DNA from: a bacterium
GTDB taxonomy: Bacteria; Actinomycetota; Acidimicrobiia; Spongiisociales; Spongiisociaceae
DNA length: 55,979 nt
NCBI GenBank assembly: GCA_028821235.1
Contig: JAPPGV010000147.1
Span: forward strand, 1-55,979
Direction of reading: 5' to 3'
The stretch's first letter is position 1; each line of letters starts with the position of its first letter. A program made the position numbers and the translations under genes. Positions 45,079 through 54,044 of this stretch are shown here, piece after piece. The notes beneath the pieces are model-generated. The model made no database searches. It was not told the origin of the DNA and was given only the letters and a program-made list of their open reading frames with translations.

Positions 45079-45723
45079 TTGACTGGTTCACTCAACAGGT
45101 ACCTAGCGGAGTTGCTGGGGGCGTTCGTGCTGATCGGGGTCGGTTCCATGGCGATCCTCAGCTCGGGCGGAAGCATCGCTGCCATCGCCTTCGGGTTCGG
45201 TCTGGCCCTTCTGATAGCGCTGTACATGTTCGGCTCGGTGTCGGGCGGTCACTACAACCCTGCCGTCACGCTGGCCCAGCTTATCCGGGGTCAGATCACC
45301 GCCGCCGATGCAGTCGGATACATCGTGGCCCAACTCGCCGGTGCGGTTCTGGCTTCGGGCCTGGTGGCCGCCGTGCTGGGCGCTTCGGCGGTCGGCAGGA
45401 CCGTGGTAGGGGACGGTGCGGACATCGGTTCGATCTGGGTTCTGGCTCTCGAAGCACTGTTCACCGCCTTCCTGGTGATAGTGATCCTGCGCGTCACCTC
45501 TGGCGAGAGTGCCGCCGCGCCCGTCGTCATCGGTTTGACGCTGGTGGTGATCCACCTGGCGCTGGTTCCCATTACGGGGGCCTCCGTCAACCCGGTGCGG
45601 AGCCTGGGCCCCGCCATCGTCGCGGCGGACTTCACCGACGCCTGGGCCTACATCGTGGGCCCGCTGGTAGGCGGCGCGGTGGCGGTCTACGTGGACCGTT
45701 TCATCAACGCCGAGGCTTCCTGA
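45079..45723 (+). CDS. Aquaporin / MIP-family channel
   Basis: A 214-aa MIP channel with six membrane spans. The first NPA is GGHYNPAVTLAQLIRG; the second is NPV in ITGASVNPVRSLGPAI, with the selectivity-filter Arg kept right after it. It should pass water, and perhaps glycerol or another small solute. The TTG 45079 start has an AGGGGAGG site upstream. The C-terminal half contains the usual GPLVGGAVAV. NPV in the second loop is seen in a minority of MIPs. Confidence 0.9.
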   Translation: MTGSLNRYLAELLGAFVLIGVGSMAILSSGGSIAAIAFGFGLALLIALYMFGSVSGGHYNPAVTLAQLIRGQITAADAVGYIVAQLAGAVLASGLVAAVLGASAVGRTVVGDGADIGSIWVLALEALFTAFLVIVILRVTSGESAAAPVVIGLTLVVIHLALVPITGASVNPVRSLGPAIVAADFTDAWAYIVGPLVGGAVAVYVDRFINAEAS

Positions 45724-45724
45724 G

Positions 45725-45786
45725 AAAGGCCTTCCTCCTCAGGCCTTTGAGGTACGGGGTCGGTTACCTTCTCCCGGCCCCGTACC
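45725..45786 (+). terminator. Two consecutive hairpins after the aquaporin gene
   Basis: AAAGGCCT (45725-45732) pairs with AGGCCTTT (45741-45748), giving an 8-bp perfect stem with a TCCTCCTC loop. It is immediately followed by GGTACGGGG (45751-45759) pairing with CCCCGTACC (45778-45786). The first begins 2 nt past the stop. The pair looks like a terminator array isolating the channel gene from trpD. There is no long T-run. Confidence 0.75.
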
Positions 45787-45879
45787 TTCCGCGTTCGGGT
45801 CAACCGTTCCGCCGGAACTGAGGGTGTCATGCAGATCTCGCCCGTTTAGGGAGGACGGACCACTGATAAGCTTCGCGCC

Positions 45880-46914
45880 ATGACGGAATTCTCCTGGTCG
45901 GAGGTGCTCGGAACCATCTCCCAGGGTGGCGACCTGAGTCGCGCCCAGGCCCGGCAGGCCATGCGCCAAGTAATGGGTGGCCACGCATCCCCGGCCCAGA
46001 TCGCCGGCCTGATCGTGGCGCTCCGCATGAAGGGTGAGACCGTGGAGGAGATGGGCGGCTTGGTCGACGGCATGGTGGAGGCGGCGGTCCGGGTCGACCT
46101 CGGCGACGCCGATCCCGTAGACATCGTGGGTACGGGAGGGGATCGCTCCGGTTCCTTCAATATCTCCACCACCGCCTCCTTCGTAGCGGCCGGCGCTGGC
46201 ATACCGATCGCCAAGCACGGCAACCGGTCGATGTCTTCCAAGTGCGGCTCGGCAGACGTTTTGGAGGCACTCGGGGTGGTCATCGACCTTCCGGCCGAGA
46301 GGAACCGCCGGTTGTTCATGGACACGGGCTACGCATTCTTCCTGGCGCCGGTCTACCACCCGGCCATGCGCTTCGCCGGGCCGGTCCGTAAGGAGCTCGG
46401 CATTCCCACGGTCTTCAACTTCCTGGGCCCGCTGAGCAATCCGGCCGGGGTGCGTAAGTACGCGCTAGGTGTGGCGGATGGGCGCATGGCCGAGCGCATG
46501 GTCCGGGTGCTGAGCCTCCGGGGGTCGGAGCGGGCCCTCGTGTTCCACGGCTCGGACGGCTTGGACGAGCTCACCCTGAGCGGTCCTTCGGTGGTCTGGC
46601 AGCTTGACGGAGGCCGGGTGTCCAGAACCGAGGTATCGCCCCGAGACGTGGGTCTGGGACCGGCGCCCGTGTCCGATCTCCTTGGGGGAGCGGCCGAGGT
46701 GAATGCGGGCATCACCCGCCGCGTCCTGGATGGCGAACCCGGGCCCTGCCGGGATGTCTCGCTGCTGAACGCGGCGGCAGCCATAGCCGCATCCGGCCGT
46801 ACGGACGACCTGGCCGAAGCGGTTGCCGTGGCCGCCGAGTCGATCGACAGCGGTGCGGCCCGCGACGTCCTGGACAGGGTGGTGGCCCGGAGCCGGGGGC
46901 TGGCCGGGGGCTGA
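45880..46914 (+). CDS. trpD: Anthranilate phosphoribosyltransferase
   Basis: A 344-aa enzyme for the second step of tryptophan synthesis, joining anthranilate and PRPP. It has DIVGTGGDRSGSFNISTTAS, PIAKHGNRSMSSKCGSADV and the C-terminal VFHGSDGLDELTLSGPS. These are the PRPP and anthranilate sites. No other trp genes adjoin, so it stands alone between the aquaporin and the selenoprotein-like gene. The length is normal. Confidence 0.95.
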   Translation: MTEFSWSEVLGTISQGGDLSRAQARQAMRQVMGGHASPAQIAGLIVALRMKGETVEEMGGLVDGMVEAAVRVDLGDADPVDIVGTGGDRSGSFNISTTASFVAAGAGIPIAKHGNRSMSSKCGSADVLEALGVVIDLPAERNRRLFMDTGYAFFLAPVYHPAMRFAGPVRKELGIPTVFNFLGPLSNPAGVRKYALGVADGRMAERMVRVLSLRGSERALVFHGSDGLDELTLSGPSVVWQLDGGRVSRTEVSPRDVGLGPAPVSDLLGGAAEVNAGITRRVLDGEPGPCRDVSLLNAAAAIAASGRTDDLAEAVAVAAESIDSGAARDVLDRVVARSRGLAGG

Positions 46915-46988
46915 CCCCGCACGTTCTCCGGAGATCTCCCTCCGGATGGCGCACGTTTACATCCGCTCGATGCTTATCATCCAGGGTC

Positions 46989-47738
46989 ATGAGAAACCGC
47001 AGTCGAGTGGGGGTCGCCGTCCTGGCCGCCGTGATCGCCCTAGCGGCATGTGGAGGCGGCTCGGACGAGCAGGTCTCATCCGAACCTGCGGCGCCGGCCA
47101 CCACCTCGGCGGTTACCACTCCGGCAGCCACAACAGCCGTAGCCGAAGCTCCCAGCCCCACCGCAGCGGATTCGCCCGCCGAGTCCCCCACGACCGCGGC
47201 CGCCCCCGAGACGACCGTGGCGACGGAGCCTGCCGCCACTCCGGAGACGACTGCAGTTACGGAAACTACCGTCGCTCCGGAACCCACCGCCGCTCCGGAG
47301 ACGACTGCGGTCACCGCACCAGCCGCCGTTCCCGAGGGCCCTCCCATCCCGGCCCTAACCCTGGAACTGGACGACGGGACTACGTTCGTCACGACCGAAG
47401 CCACCAAGCCCGTCCTCTACCTGTTCTGGGCGGAGTGGTGACCGACATGCCGACGGGAGTTGCCCGTCGTAGACTCTGTGGCCGCCGAGTTCGCCGGCCA
47501 GGTGGATGTGATCGCGATCGCCTGGGCTTCGACGTACGAGAAGACCGCCTCCGCCGCCCGCGGTTTCCTCACCTCGGGGGCCACCCGCTGGCTGCTGGAC
47601 GATTCGGTGTTCGCCGACTTCGAGGTGACCTACCAGCCGGTGGGGGTGTTCGCGGTGGGCGGCGTAGAGGTCAACCGCTGGTTCGGTTCCATCCCCGAGC
47701 AGGAGCTCCGCCAAGCCATCACGGACGCCCTGTCGTAG
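46989..47738 (+). CDS. Thioredoxin-like lipoprotein with in-frame TGA at the CxxC (candidate selenoprotein)
   Basis: Read through one TGA (47439-47441), the frame is 249 residues. A signal with lipobox LAAC (Cys21) is followed by a Thr/Pro/Ala-rich tether to about residue 115, then a thioredoxin/TlpA fold. The active site reads LYLFWAEW-TGA-PTCRRELP, so residue 151 replaces the first Cys of the W-C-x-x-C motif. Downstream, 98 codons continue in the same frame (VDVIAIAWASTYEKT, YQPVGVFAVGGVEVNRWF) with the typical cis-Pro (QPVGVF). Selenocysteine insertion is the simplest reading; a nonsense mutation cannot be excluded. It would act outside the membrane on disulfides or peroxides. Confidence 0.8.
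47439..47469 (+). promoter_or_regulatory. Candidate bacterial SECIS hairpin after the TGA
   Basis: CGACGGG (47451-47457) and CCCGTCG (47463-47469) form a perfect 7-bp stem around the loop AGTTG. The loop starts 16 nt after the TGA (47439-47441) and has a G in its first two positions. These match the known general features of bacterial SECIS elements (spacing of roughly 16-37 nt and an apical G). It lies inside the coding frame, as bacterial SECIS do. A covariance search was not possible. Confidence 0.65.
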
Positions 47739-50582
47739 TTACAGGGCGGTGGCAATGGTGAGGGTGTAGGTGCCGGTGCCCGAGCCGAAGTCGGTTACTT
47801 CGACGTAGTAGGTGCCTGTGCTGGGTGCGGTCCATGTGAGCCGGGAGGCTGTCGAGTCGCCGTAGTCGTCGTTGCCGTCCAGCCAGGTGCCGTCGGCGTC
47901 GTATAGGTCCAGTACTGAGTCTTGAAGGGTTCCGAGGGTTACGTCTAGTTCGTACGACTCGCCGGCCGTCGCTTCGAAGGCGAAGAAGTCACCGTCCCCT
48001 TCGTACTCCAATTCGCCTTGGACGGCGACACCGATCTCGACTGGTGTTGCGTTGTCTGCCGAATTCGGGTGGTCGTCCACGATGTCTGAGATGGCGATGG
48101 TGAGGGTGTAGGTGCCGGTGTCGAAGCTGGTCACCTGGACGTTGTAGGTGCCTGTGCCGGGTGCATACCAGGTGTTGTTGTTGACTGTGTTGTCGTTGCG
48201 GATCAGCCCGGCCAGCCAGGTGCCGTCGGCGTCGAAAATGTCCAATACTGATTCTTGGAGGGATCCACGGGTTACGTCGAGTTCGTAGAGGCCGCCCTCT
48301 GTGGCTTCGAAGGTGAAGTAGTCCACGTCGCCTTCATATTCCAACTCGCCCGGTGCGGACACACCGATCTCGACTGGTGTTGCGTTGTCTGCCGAATTCG
48401 GGTGGTCGTCCACGATGTCTGAGATGGCGATGGTGAGGGTGTAGGTGCCGGTGCCGGTGCGGAAGCTGGCTACCTGGACGTTGTAGGTGCCTTTGCCGGG
48501 TGCGAGCCAGATGAGCCGGGAGGCTGTGGACTCGGCGGAGTCGTCGTTGGCGTCCAGCCAGATCCCGTCGGCGTCGAACAGTTCGAGTATGGAGTCATCG
48601 AGAGTTCCGAGCGTCACGTCCAGCTGGTAGTACTCGCCTTCTTGGGCTTCGAAGGCGAAGTAGTCCCTGTCGCCTTCGTAGTCAATGGCGCCATGGGTGT
48701 CCACTCCGATCTCGACTGGTGTTGCGTCGGCGGTCGAATCGGGGTGATCGTCCACGATGTCCGAAAGGGCGATGGTGAGGGTGTAGGTGCCGGTGCCGAC
48801 GTCGAAGCCGGTCACCCGTACGTAGTAGGTGCCTGTGCCGGGTGCGATCCAATAGAGCCGGGAGGCTGCGGACTCGGCGGAGTCGTCGTTGCCGTCCAGC
48901 CAGATGCCGTAGGTGTCGAAGATGTCAAGCACAGAGTCTTCGAGTGTTCCGAGGGTCACGTCCAGTTGGTAGAGCTCGCCTTCTTCAGCCGCGAAGGCGA
49001 AATAGTCGCCGTCGCCTTCGTAGTCGATCGCGCCTCGGGCGGCCAGTCCGACATCGACCCGTACTGCGTTGGCTGCCGAATTCGCATGGTCGTCCGTGAT
49101 GCCTGAGATCGTGAGCGTGTAGGTGCCGGTGCCGGTGCCAAAGCTGGTCACTTGGACGTAGTAGGTGCCTGTGCCGGGTGCGTCCCACACGAGCCGCGAC
49201 GCGGTTGTTTCGCCATAGTCGTCGTTGCTGTCCAGCCAGGTGCCGTCGGCGTCATATAGGTCCAGTACGGAGTCTTCGAGAGTGCCGAGGGTCACGTCCA
49301 GTTGGTAGAAGTCGCCTTGTTCGGCTTCGAAGGTGAAGTAGTCGCCGGCGCCTTCGAGGTCCAACTCGCCCTGGAATGCCACGCCGATCCCGATGGGTGT
49401 TGCCTCCTCGATCACCTGGTCCCAAGGCAGGTCACCGGGATCCGACCACGATAGGTCGGGCACGCACTCCAGCAACTCGAACAGATACAAGGAGTCGTCG
49501 GCGAAGCCGGTGAAGAGGGTTGCCCAGTCGAAGTCGGTCACCCATTCCCGGAGGCAGGTTGCCTCTTCCTCGCTGAGGTCGTCGAGGGTCAGTCCGGTGT
49601 CCTCGAGTACGGAGGCAATGAACATGTCGGGAGCGCATGAGAACAGGTCGGGGAGGAAGTCCACGAGGACCGCGAAGTCGTCTCCGGCGAGGAGCGTTGC
49701 CCAGTCGGTGTCGGCTGCCCATTCCCGGAGGCAGGTTGCCTCTTCCTCGCTGAGGTCGTCGAGGGTCAGTCCGGTGTCCTCGATCATGGATGAGATGAAC
49801 ATGTCGGGGGCGCATGCGATCAGGTCGGGGAGGAAGTCGCCGAGAAGCGCGAGGTCGTCTCCGGTGAGGAGCGTTGCCCAGTTGGTGTCGGCTGCCCATT
49901 CCCGGAGGCAGGTTGCTTCTTCCTCGCTGAGGTCGTCGAGGGTCAGTCCGGTCTCCTCGAGCATCAGTGATGTGAACAGATCCGGATTGCACCTCATGAA
50001 CGCGGTGGTGACTTCCCCTGCCGCCTCGGCGTCATCAGCCGACAGGGCCACCATGGTGGCAACCACATCGATCCCGGACACCCACTCGTTCAGGCAGACC
50101 CTCGCATCCGCGTCAATCAGGAACAACCCATCCTCTTCCATCCCTGCGACCAGCAAGGCGAGGAACACGGCGCGGGCAGTTTGGGGGGCGAGGCAGGAGA
50201 ACATCGAGACCTCCCACGCCTCCGGGGTGTCCGACTCCGACATCACCGGTCGGGCCAGCACCGATTCCAGTAGCTCGCCCTCGAACGAGTCTCGGACGCA
50301 TTCCTGCTCGGTGGTGGTGAGAGCCTCGAACACCTCCCCCCATTCGGTGGACGCATCAACGCTGACATCGAAATCGGCGGCAGTCTCCGTGGTCTCGGTT
50401 GGCGCTGTCGTCGTGCTGCTAGCGGTTGTTGTGGTGCTAGCCGTTGTTGCCGTGTTGATTGCGGCGGTGGTCGTCGACTCCTGAGTCGAGTCGCCCCCAC
50501 AGCTCGCCAGGACGATGACGGCAAGCGAAGCCCCGAGCAACCCGAGGTAACGGACATGGGATCGCGACTTCATCGGCTCCAC
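47739..50582 (-). CDS. Large lipoprotein with five PPC-like repeats (947 aa)
   Basis: GTG 50582 starts MEPMKSRSHVRYLGLLGASL in translation; the internal ATG at 50573 is an alternative. A lipobox LASC gives an anchored Cys. A Thr-rich tether is followed by a Cys-bearing N-terminal domain of unknown type (TTTEQECVRDSFEGELLES). Three repeats built on TGLTLDDLSEEEATCLREW come next, and then five beta-rich repeats with DYFAFEATEGxxYxLDVTLG-type cores and DAPGTGTYYVQVT-type ends. These match the pre-peptidase C-terminal (PPC) domain pattern. It is convergent with the selenoprotein-like gene (stops adjacent). A surface adhesion or binding role is likely. Confidence 0.85.
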   Translation of the reverse strand: MEPMKSRSHVRYLGLLGASLAVIVLASCGGDSTQESTTTAAINTATTASTTTTASSTTTAPTETTETAADFDVSVDASTEWGEVFEALTTTEQECVRDSFEGELLESVLARPVMSESDTPEAWEVSMFSCLAPQTARAVFLALLVAGMEEDGLFLIDADARVCLNEWVSGIDVVATMVALSADDAEAAGEVTTAFMRCNPDLFTSLMLEETGLTLDDLSEEEATCLREWAADTNWATLLTGDDLALLGDFLPDLIACAPDMFISSMIEDTGLTLDDLSEEEATCLREWAADTDWATLLAGDDFAVLVDFLPDLFSCAPDMFIASVLEDTGLTLDDLSEEEATCLREWVTDFDWATLFTGFADDSLYLFELLECVPDLSWSDPGDLPWDQVIEEATPIGIGVAFQGELDLEGAGDYFTFEAEQGDFYQLDVTLGTLEDSVLDLYDADGTWLDSNDDYGETTASRLVWDAPGTGTYYVQVTSFGTGTGTYTLTISGITDDHANSAANAVRVDVGLAARGAIDYEGDGDYFAFAAEEGELYQLDVTLGTLEDSVLDIFDTYGIWLDGNDDSAESAASRLYWIAPGTGTYYVRVTGFDVGTGTYTLTIALSDIVDDHPDSTADATPVEIGVDTHGAIDYEGDRDYFAFEAQEGEYYQLDVTLGTLDDSILELFDADGIWLDANDDSAESTASRLIWLAPGKGTYNVQVASFRTGTGTYTLTIAISDIVDDHPNSADNATPVEIGVSAPGELEYEGDVDYFTFEATEGGLYELDVTRGSLQESVLDIFDADGTWLAGLIRNDNTVNNNTWYAPGTGTYNVQVTSFDTGTYTLTIAISDIVDDHPNSADNATPVEIGVAVQGELEYEGDGDFFAFEATAGESYELDVTLGTLQDSVLDLYDADGTWLDGNDDYGDSTASRLTWTAPSTGTYYVEVTDFGSGTGTYTLTIATAL

Positions 50583-50602
50583 AGCCTACCCCGGCATGGT
50601 CG

Positions 50603-50700
50603 TTACCCAGGGGCCTGGCGGAACTCGCCCTGCCTCGATTCGATCGCCTGGCCGGACAGGAGTTGCTCCAAGGCTCCGGTGAGGGTGAGGGCCCCGATGT
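50603..50700 (-). pseudogene. 3' remnant of the thioredoxin-like gene
   Basis: On the minus strand this fragment reads ALTLTGALEQLLSGQAIESR followed by QGEFRQAPG and a stop. The intact gene at 54045-54644 ends ALTLTGALEQLLSGQAIESR followed by QVGEFRQSPPDRA. Only the tail is present, directly upstream of the 947-aa lipoprotein, in the same relative place as the intact gene holds upstream of the 1047-aa lipoprotein. It is therefore a duplication scar. Confidence 0.9.
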
Positions 50701-50754
50701 GCGACCGAACTTGTGGGTAGCGCCGGAGACGACCTCCACCGCCCGACTCGCGGC

Positions 50755-53700
50755 CTAGGAAAGAGCGACGGTGAGGGTGTAGGTGCCGGTGCTGCGCCTG
50801 TAGCTGTGGACTAGGAGGTAGTAGGTGCCTGTAGCGGGTGCTTCCCATCTGAGCGGGGATGTTGTTGCGTCGCTGTGGTAGTCCTCGAAGACCGAGCCGT
50901 CGGCGTCGTATAGGTAGAGGACGGAGTCTTGGAGGGTTCCGAGGGTTACGTCTAGCTCGTAGAGTTCGCCCTCGATGGCTTCGAAGGTGAACACGTCGCC
51001 GTCGTTGCCGTATTCGAGTTCGCCTTGGGTGGCTATGCCAGTTTCGATGGGTGTTGCGTTCTCCGTCGCGTTTGGGTGGTCGTCTTCTATGTCTGCGATG
51101 GTGATGGTGAGGGTGTAGGTGCCGGCGCCGGTGTCGTAGCTGTGTACTCGGACGTAGTAGGTGCCTGTGCCGGCTGCGCGCCATATGCGCGGGGCTGCTG
51201 TCGATTCACCGTAGCCGGCGATGGACCCGGTTCCGTCGGTGTCGTAGATACTCAGTCCGGAGTCCGGGAGGGTTCCGAGGGTTACGCCTAATTCGTAGTA
51301 CTCGCCCTCTGTGGCTCCAAAGCTGAAGAAATCACTGTCGTGGTCGTGTTCCAGTTCGCCTTGGGTGGCTGTTCCGATCTGGACGGGTGTTGCGTTTGCT
51401 GTCGAGTTCGGGTGGTCGTCTGTGATGTCTGAGGTGGTGATGGTGAGGGTGTAGGTGCCCCTAACGCTGCCCCAACTGCTTATTTCGGCGTGGTAGGTGC
51501 CTGTGTCCGGTGCGTGCCATACGAGCCGGGACGTCGAGTCCCCGTAGTCGTCGTAGCTGGTCAGCCAGTTGCCGTCGGCGCCGTATAGGTCCAGTATTGA
51601 GAAAGGGAGGGTTCCGAGGGTTACGTCCAGTTCGTATGCCTGGCCTCTTGTGGCTTCGAAGGCGAAGAAGTCAAAGTCGTTGTCGTATTCCAGTTCGCCT
51701 GGGGTGGTCATGTCGAGTTCGACGGGTGTTGCGTTTTCTTTCGAGTTTGGGTGGTCGTCTTCTATGTCTGGGATGGTGATGGTGAGGGTGTAGGTGCCGG
51801 AGAGGGTGGCGAAGCCGGCTACTTGGACGTAGTAGGTGCCCGTGGCGGGTGCGCGCCATATCAGCGGGGCTGCTGTCGAGTCGCCGTAGTCGTTGTTGCT
51901 GGCCTGCCAAGAGTTGTCGGTGTCGTAGATGGTGAGCCTGGAGTCTGGGAGGGTTTCGAGGGTTACGTCTAGTTCGTAGTACTCGCCCTGCGTCGCTTCG
52001 AAGGCGATGTAGTCAACGTCGCCGTCGTGTTCCAGTTCTCCTTGGGTGGCCGCGCCGAGTTCGACGGATGTTGCGTTAGCTGCCGTATCCGGGTGGTCGT
52101 CCACGATGATGCGTGAGATGCCGATGGTGTACGTGCCGGTGCTGCGGCCATAGCTGTGCACTTGGACGTGGTAGATGCCAGTGGCGGGTGCGTGCCACAT
52201 GAGACGGGATGCCGTCGAGTCGGCGTAGTCGTCGTTGGCGCCCAGCCGAAAGCCGTCGGCGTGGAATAGTTCGAGTACGGAGTCTTGGAGGGTTCCGAGG
52301 GTAACGTCCAGTGCGTATTCCTGGCCCCCCGTGGCTTCGAAGGTGAAGTAGTCGATGTCGGCTGGGTATTCCAGTTCTCCATGGGTGGCTATGCCGATCT
52401 CGACGGGTGTTGTGCTGTCTGCCGGGTGGTCGTCCACGATGTCTGAGATGGTGATGGTGAGGGTGTACGTGCCTCTGTCGAAGCTGAATACTCCGACGTA
52501 GTAGGCGCGTGTGGTGGGTGCCTGCCATGTGAGCGGCGGCGCTGGCGAGTCGCGAAAATCGATACCGTTGGCCAGAAAGCCCGCCTCGTCTTCGTATACG
52601 TAGATAATGGCGAGCTGGAGGGTTTCGTGGGTGACGTCTAGGTCGTAGTACTCACCCTCTGTGGCCTCGAAGGCGAAGTAGTCGATGTCACCGTCGTACT
52701 CCAGTTCGCCTTGGGTGGCTGCGCCGATCGCGACCGATGTTGCGTTTGCTGTCGAATTCGGGTGGTCGTCCACGATGTCTGAAGTGGTGATGGTGAGGGT
52801 GTAGGCGCCGGTCTCGATGCTTGTTACTCGGACGTAGTAGGTGCCGGTGGCGGGGGCGGGCCATATGACCGGGGCCGTATACGAGCCGTGCCCCCGACCG
52901 GCCAGCTCGGTGCCGTCGGCGTCGTATATGTCGATTGCGTAGTCATCGAGGGATACGTCTAGCTCGTAGAGTCCGCTCTCCGTAGCTTCGAAGGCGAAGA
53001 GGTCTCTGTCTTCGTCGAGTGTGACCACACCTATCTCAACCGGTGTTGCGTGTTCGATCGCGTGGTTCCAACGCCAGCCACTGGGGTGCCAAGGCAGTAG
53101 GTCAGGAGCGCATTCCAACAAGCCGATGAGGAGGTTCACGGCCAAGGGATCAGCGTTGGCGCCGGTGGCGAGGGTTGTCCAGTCGGTGTTGGTTGCCCAT
53201 TCGTGGAGGCAGGATGCTTCCTCTTCGCTGAGGTCTTCGAGGGTGAGGCCGGTCTCCTGGAGTATGAGTGATATGACCAGATCCGGATTGCACCTCATTA
53301 AGGCGGTGGTGACTTCCCCTGCCGCCTCGGCGCCTTCAACCGACAGGGCCACCATCGTGGCAACCACGTCGATCCCGGCCACCCACTCATCCAGACACGA
53401 CTGCGCTTCTGCGTATGTTCGGAACACACCATCCTGTTCCATCCCGGCGACCAGCGAGGCGAGGAACACGGCTCGGGCGGTTTGAGGGGCGAGGCAGGAG
53501 AACATCGAGACCTCCCACGCCTCCGGGGTGTCCGACTCCGACATGACTGGTCGGGCCAGCACCGACTCCAACAGGTCGGCATCGAAGGTGTCGCGGATGC
53601 ACTCCTGCTCGGTGGTGGTGAGAGCGTTGGACACCTCTCCCCATTCGGTGTCCGCATCCACGCCGACATCGAAGTCGGCGGCAGCTTCGGTCGTATCGGA

Positions 53701-53898
53701 CGGGATTGTCGTCGTGCTGGTTGGCGCAGCTGTTGCGCCCGGAATCGTTGTCGTGCTGCTGGCGGCGGTGGTCGCTGACCCCCGTGTCGAGTCGCCCCCA
53801 CAACCCGCCAGGACGATCATGACAGCCAAGGCAGGGAATACCGAGGTCCAACTGAGATGGCACGGCGAGGCCATTGGCTCCACGAGCCCGGCCGGCAT
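50755..53898 (-). CDS. Large lipoprotein with seven PPC-like repeats (1047 aa)
   Basis: A paralogue of the 947-aa protein. I start at ATG 53898, which has AGGA about 6 nt upstream; GTG 53883 or ATG 53874 are alternatives, and the open frame extends further upstream only as overlap with other genes. The lipobox is LAGC (Cys33). The Cys-rich N-terminal domain is closely related (TTTEQECIRDTFDADLLESV), with one EEASCLHEWATNTDW repeat. Seven PPC-like repeats follow (for example DVDYIAFEATQGEYYELDVT). Extra repeats relative to its sister show expansion or loss since duplication. Confidence 0.85.
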   Translation of the reverse strand: MPAGLVEPMASPCHLSWTSVFPALAVMIVLAGCGGDSTRGSATTAASSTTTIPGATAAPTSTTTIPSDTTEAAADFDVGVDADTEWGEVSNALTTTEQECIRDTFDADLLESVLARPVMSESDTPEAWEVSMFSCLAPQTARAVFLASLVAGMEQDGVFRTYAEAQSCLDEWVAGIDVVATMVALSVEGAEAAGEVTTALMRCNPDLVISLILQETGLTLEDLSEEEASCLHEWATNTDWTTLATGANADPLAVNLLIGLLECAPDLLPWHPSGWRWNHAIEHATPVEIGVVTLDEDRDLFAFEATESGLYELDVSLDDYAIDIYDADGTELAGRGHGSYTAPVIWPAPATGTYYVRVTSIETGAYTLTITTSDIVDDHPNSTANATSVAIGAATQGELEYDGDIDYFAFEATEGEYYDLDVTHETLQLAIIYVYEDEAGFLANGIDFRDSPAPPLTWQAPTTRAYYVGVFSFDRGTYTLTITISDIVDDHPADSTTPVEIGIATHGELEYPADIDYFTFEATGGQEYALDVTLGTLQDSVLELFHADGFRLGANDDYADSTASRLMWHAPATGIYHVQVHSYGRSTGTYTIGISRIIVDDHPDTAANATSVELGAATQGELEHDGDVDYIAFEATQGEYYELDVTLETLPDSRLTIYDTDNSWQASNNDYGDSTAAPLIWRAPATGTYYVQVAGFATLSGTYTLTITIPDIEDDHPNSKENATPVELDMTTPGELEYDNDFDFFAFEATRGQAYELDVTLGTLPFSILDLYGADGNWLTSYDDYGDSTSRLVWHAPDTGTYHAEISSWGSVRGTYTLTITTSDITDDHPNSTANATPVQIGTATQGELEHDHDSDFFSFGATEGEYYELGVTLGTLPDSGLSIYDTDGTGSIAGYGESTAAPRIWRAAGTGTYYVRVHSYDTGAGTYTLTITIADIEDDHPNATENATPIETGIATQGELEYGNDGDVFTFEAIEGELYELDVTLGTLQDSVLYLYDADGSVFEDYHSDATTSPLRWEAPATGTYYLLVHSYRRSTGTYTLTVALS

Positions 53899-54044
53899 CC
53901 TTGTTCCTGGGTCTCTAATCCGGCAGCGAGACAGTCGACTCTTCACAGCGTGCACACGTCTCAAGCTAGCCCACGAACATGCCCTAGTGCGTCGAGCGAC
54001 TCTGATCGCGTCCCCCGGGTTGGAGAGAAGCCGCGCCGGGAGCG

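Noticed and set aside
46989..47441. A finished 150-aa secreted protein ending at TGA 47439
   Set aside because: It would stop at WAEW, in the middle of a thioredoxin active site, with the rest of the fold encoded in the same frame right after it.
49393..50484. A Ser-rich plus-strand protein of 363 aa
   Set aside because: It is antisense to the repeat-rich lipoprotein and its composition reflects that gene's repeats.
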